Source of the DNA: Flavobacterium sp. N502540
GTDB taxonomy: Bacteria; Bacteroidota; Bacteroidia; Flavobacteriales; Flavobacteriaceae
DNA length: 64,000 nucleotides
Reading direction: 5' to 3'
Assembly (NCBI RefSeq): GCF_025947365.1
Contig: NZ_CP110012.1
Location: forward strand, 1,240,001-1,304,000
In this document: in pieces, positions 17,701 through 25,591 of the stretch
Numbering within the stretch: position 1 is the first letter of the stretch
Layout: every line of letters starts with the position of its first letter
The notes under the pieces: model-generated
What the model was told of the DNA's origin: nothing
Databases searched by the model: none
What the model saw: the letters and a program-made list of their open reading frames with translations, nothing else
Position numbers and translations under genes: made by a program

Positions 17701-20700
17701 AGACGATTATGCAGTATTTAAGAATCCTGCAACTATTCCTATTTATGCAAAAGCCTCTGACTCTGATGGTACTATCAGTAAAGTGGAGTTTTATAATGGC
17801 ACCACTTTGTTAGGGACTTCGACAACCAGCCCATACAGTTATAATTGGACAAATGCCCCAATAGGAACTTACACGCTTTCCGCTAAAGCGTATGATAATA
17901 GCGGTGGAACTACAAGCTCTTCCTCTATAACCGTTAATGTTACTTTCCCTTGTTCTCCGCTTTCAGGCAGCCCTTTTGGTACTGCTCCTTGGGCAGCGGG
18001 TTATGAATATGGTAAAGCATTTGACGGAGATGTAAATACCTTTTTTGATGCTAGTACCGCTAATAAGGGTTATACCGGATTAGATCTTGGAACAGCAAAA
18101 GTTGTTAAAGGAATACGTTTCTATCCAAGAAAATCCTATGAATACAGAATGAATGGAGGGAAATTCCAAGGGAGCAATGTTGCTGATTTTAGCAGTGGGG
18201 TAGTGGATCTGTACACCATACCTTCTGCTCCAATTCTGGCATGGAACGAGGTTGCTGTTTCCAATGGTACTGCTTTCAGATATGTGAGATATTTATCTCC
18301 AAAGGGAGGATATTGTGAAGTAGGGGAAATTGAATTTTGCGGGTTAGACGATGTGCCAACAACAGTAAACATTACTACTCCTATTAATGCCGCTACTTAT
18401 AGTGCTCCCGCAACAATTAATATTACTGCTGATGTAAATCGTTCAGTAAGCAAAGTGGAATACTATATAGGAGCTTCTTTAATTGGCACATCCACTAACA
18501 GTCCCTACAATTATAACTGGACAGGAATAGGTGCCGGAACGTATACTCTTATAGCAAAGGCTTATGACTATAACGGATTGGTTATTTCTTCAGCTCCCGT
18601 AAACTTTACTGTCACTAATAACACTGCTCCAACAGTAAGCATTACCACTCCGGCCGATAATGCAATATATACTGCTCCAGCCTCTTTCGATATATCAGCT
18701 ACAGCTAACGATACCGACGGAAACATAAACAAAGTAGAGTTCTATAATGGTACCACATTATTAGGAACTGTTAATGCAAGTCCGTATACTTTCAATTGGA
18801 AAAACGTAGCTACCGGAAAGTATACCTTAACTGCCAAAGCTTACGATAATAATGGAGCTACTACCATTTCTTCCGCAGTTTCAGTCAAAGTAAACCAACC
18901 CCCTACTGTAAGTATTACCTCCCCGGCTGACAATACAATTTATGCTCCTCCAGCTACTTTCGCTATATCAGCCACAGCTAACGATACCGACGGTAGTATC
19001 AGCAAAGTAGAATTCTATAAGGGTACTACACTATTAGGAACCGTTAATACAAGTCCGTATACTTTCAATTGGAAAAACGTAGCTGCCGGAACGTACACCT
19101 TAACGGCCAAAGCTTACGATAATAATGACGGTGTTACCACTTCTTCCGCAGTTTCGGTCAAAGTAAACCAATCCCCTACTGTAAGTATTACCGCTCCGGC
19201 AGACAATGCAATTTATGCTGCCCCTGCTTTTGTTACCATTAATGCTACAGCTGCGGATACAGATGGAACTGTGAGCAAAGTAGAATTCTATAATGGAATT
19301 AATTTAATAGCTACTTCAACCACCAAACCTTACACTTGTAATTTAACAAGTGTTCCTGCAGGCACTTACTCATTGACAGCCAAAGCCTGTGATGATAACG
19401 GTATGTGTACTACTTCTTCTGCGATTGCAATTACAGTAAATACTCCCGTTAATCAATCACCTTCAGCAGCCATTACTGCTCCTGCTAATAATACTGTATT
19501 TACTGCTCCTGCAAGTATTACAATCGATGCCGTAGCAGCCGATACTGACGGAACAATTTCTAAAGTAGAATTCTATAGCGGAACAACTTTATTATCGACT
19601 TCAACAACCAGTCCGTATACATACGATTGGAAAAACGTAACTGCAGGAACTTATGCCATAACAGCAAAATCATATGATAACGCAAATGCAACAGCAACAT
19701 CAGCTGTGGTAAACATAGTTGTTACTAATAATGAGGCTCCGACGGTAAGTATTACCACTCCCGTTAATAATACTACATTCATTGCTCCTGCAAATATTAC
19801 AATCAATGCTGCAGCAGCCGACTCTGACGGAACAATTTCTAAAGTAGAATTCTATAACGGAACAACTTTATTATCGACTTCAACAACCAGTCCGTATACA
19901 TACAATTGGAAAAATGTGACTTCGGGAACTTATCAGATCGCGGCAAAAGCTACAGACAATACCGGAAACGTGACCAGCTCAACTCCTGTAATTATTGTTG
20001 TAAAAACCAGCCCGACTATTAGTATGATTTCTTCTTCCGAAAATAATCAGGTGGTAGATACCGGAAAGGACATTTTGTTCAATTTTAATGTAACTGATCC
20101 TGATGCTGTATTATCATCTATTGTCATTAAAGACAACGGGGAAATAATTTCAACAATAAACAAATCTCCTTATTCATTTGTTCTTACTAATATAAGTTCG
20201 GGAGACCATTCTTTTACAGCAACTGCTGTTCTTGAAAATGGCACTGAATACGTATTTGCAAATTTGAATATAGTGAGTAAAAATTGCCAAAGTACGGCAT
20301 GGAATACTTCAACTGATTATTTAATTGGGGATCAGGTAATCTATCAGGACATTATTTACAGGGCTTTGATAATTAACCAAAACAAACAACCTGATCAAGA
20401 TCAATCCACTTGGTCTAAGATAGGGATTTGTGAAAATCTGGTAGTTAAAAATCCTCCTGTAGTTAAACCTAAATACATGTTATACCCAAATCCATGCACT
20501 ACCCATTTCAATATCAAATTTATGGATTGCACCGGAAAGAGTTTTTATTATAGCATAATGGATGTAAACAGCAGGGTACTTAGAGAGCAAAAAAGTGAAC
20601 CTATCAACAATGCTATATTTGAGAAAGAAGTAACCGTTCAGGGATTACCTTCAGGAACTTACATTGTGCATATTCATTTAGACGAGAGGATATATAGCGA

Positions 20701-20749
20701 AAAAATAATTATTATAGAAAAGCCTTCTATGTATAAGAAAAAGAAATAA
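14711..20749 (+). CDS. Giant T9SS-secreted protein: sortilin/BNR propeller, Ig-like repeats, two F5/8C domains, carbohydrate-binding module
   Basis: The 2012-residue protein has a signal peptide (to about residue 22). Residues about 25-665 form a VPS10/BNR-type beta-propeller with repeated S-x-D-x-G-x-x-W elements (STDAGANW, STDAGVTW, SADKGTTW). Ig-like domain 1 follows at about 674-760. Two F5/8 type C (discoidin) domains, at about 761-895 and 1080-1213, resemble each other closely (YTGLDLGTAKVV in both). Further Ig-like repeats have the signature ISKVEFYNGTTLL, giving nine clear copies and one diverged. Residues about 1858-1908 look like a chitin-binding CBM5/12 module (WNTSTDYLIGDQVIYQDIIYRA). 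The last about 88 residues are a T9SS type A sorting domain starting at YPNPCTTHF. A role in binding or attacking surface glycans is likely. Catalytic activity of the propeller is unproven. Confidence 0.9.
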   Translation: MRTNLYIKVLLVCTLFFNLTSAQTPTPNWKNIGPIPFPQKTIGQVHGIGRCSQIKFHPTDPNKMYAVSASGGLYQSNDKGLNWKSIGTDQVVKTRSASIAIDPTNDQVMYWGTGDTNYSYGGPGVYKTINGGATWTISNSGMGNRLVINMLILPTDHNTIIAATSNGIYKSTDAGANWTLKSVPSIEVQDICYKPGTNGQIIYATDPKHLYRSLDAGESWTNITSPTFVFGANGTRVSVSEADPNVVYVANVGAVSIGEIYRSTDGGSTFTNMRSTTEHLAGYSATSDGQGDYNFDFEVNPVNPNELYVCAHVIWRSTDAGVTWVQQQTWWGGDLHTDQHHILFDPYVSGQLWNANDGGVWSNTTNGTGPWTPKSDGIAATEVYHGAISKSNRNVFYIGTQDNGGFYYNKGIFYNNRGGDYGPYMWFDYSGNFYSESDGGRRPYPSGSGSSLNLPETPSGGKFTFTPENADIAYHANAGKIYRCTNLTSASPSWTLIYTVPSGTIKDLQVDPGNADRLYVFTDSPALFRSDNARTDASFVQATLPATSTNGSVAPIANSDILYLGLGTTIYRSADKGTTWAITKGFPAANVIKVVADDKSTNEAVYSFYALGVYYKDNTKPSWINYSLGLPIISAIEDMDIYNDGISTGVLNVYFFGRGVWQSDLVPPPSNITVALTSPVNNTTFSSPATINLNATASVSSGTISKVEFYNGTTLLGTSLSSPYSYSWNVVASGNYDLTAVAYDNLGNKKSSALVTVTMTLVCNKATGTPFGTSPYSAGSEYDKAFDGNITTFFDANSTNSGYTGLDLGTAKVVTNIRYYPRAGRAGRMTGGKFQGSNTSTSAGFVDLYTIPTQPDYTWQEVSIPNSTAYRYYRYLSPVSGNCNVAEIEFCAFNELPTVNITTPLNNELYTTAPANINITAAASDRDGSISKVEFYQGTTLLSTDASSPYSFNWTGVPAGTYQLYAKAYDNLNAVGVSSNITVVVGNQNPTVSIISPDDYAVFKNPATIPIYAKASDSDGTISKVEFYNGTTLLGTSTTSPYSYNWTNAPIGTYTLSAKAYDNSGGTTSSSSITVNVTFPCSPLSGSPFGTAPWAAGYEYGKAFDGDVNTFFDASTANKGYTGLDLGTAKVVKGIRFYPRKSYEYRMNGGKFQGSNVADFSSGVVDLYTIPSAPILAWNEVAVSNGTAFRYVRYLSPKGGYCEVGEIEFCGLDDVPTTVNITTPINAATYSAPATINITADVNRSVSKVEYYIGASLIGTSTNSPYNYNWTGIGAGTYTLIAKAYDYNGLVISSAPVNFTVTNNTAPTVSITTPADNAIYTAPASFDISATANDTDGNINKVEFYNGTTLLGTVNASPYTFNWKNVATGKYTLTAKAYDNNGATTISSAVSVKVNQPPTVSITSPADNTIYAPPATFAISATANDTDGSISKVEFYKGTTLLGTVNTSPYTFNWKNVAAGTYTLTAKAYDNNDGVTTSSAVSVKVNQSPTVSITAPADNAIYAAPAFVTINATAADTDGTVSKVEFYNGINLIATSTTKPYTCNLTSVPAGTYSLTAKACDDNGMCTTSSAIAITVNTPVNQSPSAAITAPANNTVFTAPASITIDAVAADTDGTISKVEFYSGTTLLSTSTTSPYTYDWKNVTAGTYAITAKSYDNANATATSAVVNIVVTNNEAPTVSITTPVNNTTFIAPANITINAAAADSDGTISKVEFYNGTTLLSTSTTSPYTYNWKNVTSGTYQIAAKATDNTGNVTSSTPVIIVVKTSPTISMISSSENNQVVDTGKDILFNFNVTDPDAVLSSIVIKDNGEIISTINKSPYSFVLTNISSGDHSFTATAVLENGTEYVFANLNIVSKNCQSTAWNTSTDYLIGDQVIYQDIIYRALIINQNKQPDQDQSTWSKIGICENLVVKNPPVVKPKYMLYPNPCTTHFNIKFMDCTGKSFYYSIMDVNSRVLREQKSEPINNAIFEKEVTVQGLPSGTYIVHIHLDERIYSEKIIIIEKPSMYKKKK
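18640..20000 (+). repeat. Tandem Ig-domain repeats within the adhesin gene
   Basis: Five consecutive Ig-domain units of about 270 bp lie here. Some are almost identical at the DNA level, for example 19558-19637 against 19844-19923 (both encode KVEFY-GTTLLSTSTTSPYTY). Units 5 and 6 share long stretches such as the codons for SPYTFNWKNVA. This is a substrate for recombination and copy-number change. Confidence 0.8.
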
Positions 20750-20892
20750 TGCTTTTTACTATCATTTTATGTTACACAGAAAACAATATTTAACATTCAT
20801 AGATTTTAGGAGTTATACAATTCTGACGTTTTAAAATATCACATCAACAACTTTTCTATTCGGTAGAAAAGTTTAAATAAACCCCAAATTAA

Positions 20893-23076
20893 ATGAAAAA
20901 AATACACTTTTTAATCGCATTCTTTGGCGCTCTTACAGCTTATTCGCAACAAATTGCGGACACTACAGCGCCCAAAAAATTAAAAGAAATACATATCATT
21001 AAAGAACGTTACGCCAAGTCGACACAGGATATTAAACACATTTCGCAAAAGGAAATCGAATTTCAAAAAAGCCAAAATACCGCCGATTTACTAGCCAACA
21101 CAAGTACAGTAGCAGTTCAGAAATCGCAACAAGGTGGAGGAAGCCCAATATTAAGAGGGTTTGAAGCTAATAAGATTCTGCTTCTGGTGGACGGAATCAG
21201 AATGAACAACCTTATTTACAGAGCGGGACATTTACAGAATATCATTACGATTGACGAAAATTCGCTGGAACAGATTGATGTTCTTTTCGGACCTGCATCT
21301 ACTATTTTTGGGAGCGATGCGTTAGGTGGTGCCATTAATATGAGAACCAAAAACCCTATGTTTCTGTCCCAAACTGATAACAAAGTGTTTTCAGGAAATG
21401 CAATGTCAAGATACAACAGTGCCAATAATGGATTTACACAGCATTTTGATCTTAATTTTGCAGGTAAAAGATGGAGTTCTCTATCTTCTTTCTCGTATAA
21501 TAATTACGGTGATTTGAGAATGGGAGGCAATTCTAATGGAAAGAATGGATCTTTTGGCGAGCGCCCCCAATATGTTGAAACTTGGAACAATGCAGATTAT
21601 TTGGTGCAGAATAAGAATCCCCTTATTCAAAAATTTTCCGGATATAAGCAATATAATGCCATGCAAAAGATCCTTTTTCAACAGGATGAATATACACAGC
21701 ACAGCTTGAATCTGCAGTATTCGACTTCTTCAGATGTGCCAAGATATGATCGTCTTACCGATCCATCAGGTTCGGGGCTTAAATATGCGGTTTGGAATTA
21801 TGGTCCGCAAAAAAGATTTCTTTCGGCTTATAAATTTTCGAAACAAAAAGCTTTGTTCGACAGTGATATGAATCTTGGAGTGAGCTATCAAAATATTGAA
21901 GAAAGCAGAATCTCAAGAAAATTTAACGACGATAAAACTAAAAGCCAGGTCGAAAAAGTAAATGTATTTGCTTTTAACGCAGATTTCAGAAGGAAACTGG
22001 GCAAGGGTGATTTGCTTTACGGAACCGAATTCTTTTATGATAATCTGAACTCTACTGCTACCAGTTCAAACCGCATCACCGGTATTGTGACTCCAACAGA
22101 TACTCGCTACCCAAACGGCATAAATCATACCTTTAGAGCAGATGTTTTTGCAACTTATAATGAAAAAATAAACGAAACTACTTTCTATAATTTGGGTATT
22201 CGTACCGGTTATTCTGCCTTAAAAAGCACTATTGCCAATAATTCTTTTTTCCAACTTCCATATGATATCATCAAGCAGAACAACTTCACGTATAGCGCTA
22301 CTGCCGGAATTGCGAAGAACATTCAGAGTACTAAATTGGTTTTCAATTTGGCTTCGGGTTACAGAGTCCCAAACGTAGATGATTTAGGAAAACTTTTCGA
22401 ATCAGTGCCCGGAACCTTGATTGTCCCTAATCGAAATATTGCTCCTGAGAAATCAGTAACCGCCGATTTAACTGTAACATTCGGACAAGGAAAGAGAATT
22501 CAGCTTGACAATACGGTTTATTATACCCGCCTTTTTGATGCCATTGTTACCGATCATTTTTTATATAATGGACAGAGTTCAGTGATTTACGAAGGAACTC
22601 AAAGCGAGGTGTTTGCTATGCAAAACAAAGGAAATGCTTACATAGGAGGTCTTTCTTCCACCCTGAAAATGGCTATCACAAAACCACTTGGGATTTATGG
22701 TACGGTAACTTTTACCAAAGGGGAAATAATGGACCGCGCGGGGAATACTCCTTTGGATCATATCTCTCCAATGTATGGAAAAGCAGGATTGAAATATGAA
22801 AATAAAGTGATGCTTCTGGATTTCTATACGTTATTTAATGGCAAGAAAGATATTAGTGATTATTCTATGAATGGTGAGGACAACGAAAAATATGCCCCTA
22901 AAGGAGGTATGCCGGCATGGCAAACGATTAATTTTAAAACAGCCTTTTTTATCAATAAAAATCTGTCGGTTTATGCCGGAATTGAAAATATTTTAGACCT
23001 ACAGTACCGCGTTTTTGCCTCGGGTATCAATGCATCAGGCAGAAATCTATCTGTGGCAGCAAAATACCGCTTCTAA
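20893..23076 (+). CDS. TonB-dependent outer-membrane receptor, haem/haemoglobin-receptor-like
   Basis: The 727-residue protein has a signal peptide (MKKIHFLIAFFGALTAYSQQ), a plug domain at about residues 40-155, and a 22-strand barrel ending in KYRF, the C-terminal aromatic expected for outer-membrane insertion. The plug carries SPILRGFEANKILLLVDGIR and GPASTIFGSDALGGAINM, typical of receptors of the haem/haemoglobin/lactoferrin group. A GYRVPNVDDLGKLFE segment and a downstream PNRNIAPEKS segment resemble the FRAP...NPNL region of haem receptors. There is no N-terminal carboxypeptidase-like domain and no SusD partner, so carbohydrate transport is unlikely. The substrate is inferred. Confidence 0.85.
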   Translation: MKKIHFLIAFFGALTAYSQQIADTTAPKKLKEIHIIKERYAKSTQDIKHISQKEIEFQKSQNTADLLANTSTVAVQKSQQGGGSPILRGFEANKILLLVDGIRMNNLIYRAGHLQNIITIDENSLEQIDVLFGPASTIFGSDALGGAINMRTKNPMFLSQTDNKVFSGNAMSRYNSANNGFTQHFDLNFAGKRWSSLSSFSYNNYGDLRMGGNSNGKNGSFGERPQYVETWNNADYLVQNKNPLIQKFSGYKQYNAMQKILFQQDEYTQHSLNLQYSTSSDVPRYDRLTDPSGSGLKYAVWNYGPQKRFLSAYKFSKQKALFDSDMNLGVSYQNIEESRISRKFNDDKTKSQVEKVNVFAFNADFRRKLGKGDLLYGTEFFYDNLNSTATSSNRITGIVTPTDTRYPNGINHTFRADVFATYNEKINETTFYNLGIRTGYSALKSTIANNSFFQLPYDIIKQNNFTYSATAGIAKNIQSTKLVFNLASGYRVPNVDDLGKLFESVPGTLIVPNRNIAPEKSVTADLTVTFGQGKRIQLDNTVYYTRLFDAIVTDHFLYNGQSSVIYEGTQSEVFAMQNKGNAYIGGLSSTLKMAITKPLGIYGTVTFTKGEIMDRAGNTPLDHISPMYGKAGLKYENKVMLLDFYTLFNGKKDISDYSMNGEDNEKYAPKGGMPAWQTINFKTAFFINKNLSVYAGIENILDLQYRVFASGINASGRNLSVAAKYRF

Positions 23077-23175
23077 TATAAAGTTCCATTTCTATTTTTA
23101 AAAACCCAAACTCCTTTCATTACAATAAAAATAGGATTGCGTGATTTCGAAAAAAAAGAATGTGATGTAAAACAA

Positions 23176-23210
23176 AAAAAGACCGTTTCGGATAATGAGA
23201 CGGTCTTTTT
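23176..23210 (+). terminator. Terminator after the TonB-dependent receptor
   Basis: AAAAAGACCGT at 23176-23186 pairs with ACGGTCTTTTT at 23200-23210. It lies inside the sequence (about 23093-23205) that is related to 13652-13730. Confidence 0.85.
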
Positions 23211-23322
23211 AAAAGCTATTTAAAGGTTAATTCTCTGTACGCTATTCTTCCAGATTGGTTAAATATTTAGATGGAGGTAATTCATTTTTTTATTAAGTAC
23301 ACCTCACAGGTCAAATTAGTAT

Positions 23323-23913
23323 TTAAAATTTATAGTTTAACCCTGCACTGACAATTCCCCTATGCCCGAATCCTACTTCTGCAAATGCACCAAGTTTTTT
23401 ACCTACACGAATACCTGCAGGATTAACCTGAAAAGCAAAATCGGTAGTATTATTTTTAACGGCTGTTTTGTTAGGTTCTGTGCTTGTATATCTGTCCAGA
23501 ATAACACCTGCAGCGGCTGAACCATAAAAATCCAGCCATTCTGTTTTTATGTAACTAAACGATAACGTTGGCATTACCATAAAATAGTTGTTGGTTCTCT
23601 TAGCAATAGGTTTGTAGTTTTTGTCGCTTTGTTTGGTTTGTTCCTGTTGAAAAGCGACATCACCACCTACTCTTATTCGTTCAGTGATCTGATATCGATA
23701 CCCCAAACCAAAATTTCCGGAAGAGGTCGTCTCAGAATTTAATTTTTGCCCCAGAATTGCAGAAGCTAATGCATCCGAAAAACCATCTACAAAAGTCATT
23801 GGTATACCATCGCTATAGGTTAGATTTACTTCATGTTTACTGTTTTCTTGTGCTTTTACTAAAGTTGTACCGAATGTTAAAAAAATTGCGCATACAATAA
23901 TCGACTTTTTCAT
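23323..23913 (-). CDS. Small outer-membrane beta-barrel protein
   Basis: The 196-residue protein has a signal peptide (MKKSIIVCAIFLTFGTTLVKAQ). Alternating-polarity strands follow, such as GNFGLGYRYQITERIRVGGDVAFQQ, MVMPTLSFSYI and FGHRGIVSAGLNYKF. The final NYKF ends on an aromatic residue, as in OmpA-like eight-stranded barrels. No binding site or enzymatic motif is visible. It is transcribed away from the ECF sigma gene and faces the receptor gene at 20893-23076. It may be a porin-like or structural barrel. Confidence 0.75.
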   Translation of the reverse strand: MKKSIIVCAIFLTFGTTLVKAQENSKHEVNLTYSDGIPMTFVDGFSDALASAILGQKLNSETTSSGNFGLGYRYQITERIRVGGDVAFQQEQTKQSDKNYKPIAKRTNNYFMVMPTLSFSYIKTEWLDFYGSAAAGVILDRYTSTEPNKTAVKNNTTDFAFQVNPAGIRVGKKLGAFAEVGFGHRGIVSAGLNYKF

Positions 23914-23942
23914 CTGTTTTAATTATTTAAGTTATTAATATT

Positions 23943-23950
23943 TAAATTTG
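23943..23950 (+). promoter_or_regulatory. Putative -7 box of the sigma/anti-sigma operon
   Basis: TAAATTTG matches TAnnTTTG exactly, 100 bp upstream of the sigma factor ATG. The sequence is very AT-rich, so a chance match is possible. Confidence 0.3.
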
Positions 23951-24050
23951 AGGCAAGAATATCTTATACTGCCTTATTACTAATACGCCAAAATTTAAAA
24001 TACCCCTATACGCTACACTAAAATTTTAAAATCCCCCTACTTTTTATGAT

Positions 24051-24632
24051 ATGAATGAGGATCTAAAGCATTTTAAACAATTGTTCAACGAGCTTTATCA
24101 GCCCTTATGTAATCATGCCTATAAGTATCTTCAGGATAGGGATGAAAGTGAAGATGTAGTGCAGGAATTGATGATTAAAATATGGGAAACCCGCAAGGAT
24201 TTACTTTCTGAAAAGAGCCTTAAATATTACCTGTATATAGCTGTTAAGAATCGGTGTATATCTATTCTGAGGAAAAAAATTTATATGTTTGACATTGACG
24301 AAATGTCTGCCGATATTGCCGAAGAGATTCCCGAAACGAAACCCCTATCAGATGCTAACCAGCTTATAGAACAGGCATTTAATGGAATTCCACCAAAATG
24401 TCTTGAAGTTTTCAAACTAAGTCGTCTTGAAAAATTAAGCTATAAACAAATTGCAGAAAAATTAGAAATATCAGTAAAAACAGTAGAAAACCAGATGGGA
24501 AAAGCCATCAAACATATACGGGAGTTTGTTAAACAACATCCCAACTTAATTCTTTTCTTTAAAATATGGTATTTTAGTCATTACATAGTGGGGGTTTTAA
24601 AAGAATTTGTGTTTTATTTAAAAGAGGTATAA
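24051..24632 (+). CDS. ECF-type RNA polymerase sigma factor (FecI-like)
   Basis: This 193-residue sigma-70-family extracytoplasmic-function factor has region 2 at about residues 10-75 (LYQPLCNHAYKYLQDRDESEDVVQELMIKIWE) and region 4 at about 120-165 (KCLEVFKLSRLEKLSYKQIAEKLEISVKTVENQMGKAI). Regions 1.1 and 3 are absent, as in ECF factors. The gene begins a three-gene operon: it ends 2 bp before the FecR-type anti-sigma gene, which in turn overlaps a receptor gene. By analogy with FecIRA, the factor is held by the anti-sigma protein until the receptor binds its substrate. It has an unusual hydrophobic C-terminal extension (PNLILFFKIWYFSHYIVGVL). Confidence 0.94.
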   Translation: MNEDLKHFKQLFNELYQPLCNHAYKYLQDRDESEDVVQELMIKIWETRKDLLSEKSLKYYLYIAVKNRCISILRKKIYMFDIDEMSADIAEEIPETKPLSDANQLIEQAFNGIPPKCLEVFKLSRLEKLSYKQIAEKLEISVKTVENQMGKAIKHIREFVKQHPNLILFFKIWYFSHYIVGVLKEFVFYLKEV

Positions 24633-24634
24633 CC

Positions 24635-25591
24635 ATGGACAACCAAGATATTAATGTATTACTGGCAAAGCATTTTTCAGGAGAAACGAATCCTGAGGAA
24701 GAAGCTGTGTTAATGAATTGGATAAAAAACAATCCTGATGAATATATCTCGCTTAAGATTTTTTTTGCAGAAAGTCAGCAATTAGACTCTCCTCAGTTAT
24801 TTGAAACGGATAATGCCTGGAACCGTATAGCGCCAAATTTATCAACCACAAAGCCAACAGTATTTCAGCTGTACAAAAAATACCTATACGCAACAGCTGT
24901 TGCAGCCGTTTTTATTTTAATAAGCACGTTCGCTTTCCTGTATGCGAATGCCGAGATAACTGTTCAAACCGCTAATGGGCAGGTAAAAAGTATCGAATTG
25001 AGTGATGGCTCATTAGTTACCCTGAACGACAACTCGAGTATTACCTATAAAAGATTTCTGTGGAACAACCGCACTGTCCGTTTAAATGGGGAAGCTTTTT
25101 TTGAAGTAAAACACGACAAAAGCAGTCCTTTTTCGGTAAATACAGGTACTCTATTAGTAAAAGTTTTAGGAACCTCTTTTGTTGTAACAACAACAGAAAA
25201 AGAAAAATCGGTAGCAGTAATTACAGGAAAAGTTAAGGTTAGCGCCACTCCTACTAATCAAACAGTGATTTTGGAGAAAAAACAGGCCGTTCATTATGTT
25301 TCCAACAGGTTAATTAAAAGTGACACCGCCAACAAAAACTTACTCTCCTGGAAAACAAAGTCACTTTCTTTCGAAAACACTCCACTTCAAAAAGCCTTTG
25401 AGGATATTGAAAATTGTTATCATATTAAAATACAGGTAGAAGGAAAAATCACTAATTCCTGTACCGTTACCACAAATTTCAATAACGAATCCATAAAAGA
25501 AATATTGGAAGAATTCCGTTTATTGTTTGGGCTTAGTTATACACAAAAAGGCAATACTGTTTGGGTGAAAAACATATCGTGTGAAAAGTAA
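24635..25591 (+). CDS. FecR-family anti-sigma/sigma-regulator, inner membrane
   Basis: The 318-residue protein has a cytoplasmic N-terminal part of about 85 residues, a single membrane segment at about 87-108 (YLYATAVAAVFILISTFAFLY), and a periplasmic FecR domain. The FecR core has the usual VKSIELSDGSLVTLNDNSSITY and VRLNGEAFFEVKHD segments. The C-terminal STN-like part (LQKAFEDIENCYHIKIQV) is typical of Bacteroidetes FecR proteins. It should hold the ECF factor and relay the receptor signal across the membrane. It starts 2 bp after the sigma gene and overlaps the receptor gene by 11 bp. Confidence 0.94.
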   Translation: MDNQDINVLLAKHFSGETNPEEEAVLMNWIKNNPDEYISLKIFFAESQQLDSPQLFETDNAWNRIAPNLSTTKPTVFQLYKKYLYATAVAAVFILISTFAFLYANAEITVQTANGQVKSIELSDGSLVTLNDNSSITYKRFLWNNRTVRLNGEAFFEVKHDKSSPFSVNTGTLLVKVLGTSFVVTTTEKEKSVAVITGKVKVSATPTNQTVILEKKQAVHYVSNRLIKSDTANKNLLSWKTKSLSFENTPLQKAFEDIENCYHIKIQVEGKITNSCTVTTNFNNESIKEILEEFRLLFGLSYTQKGNTVWVKNISCEK

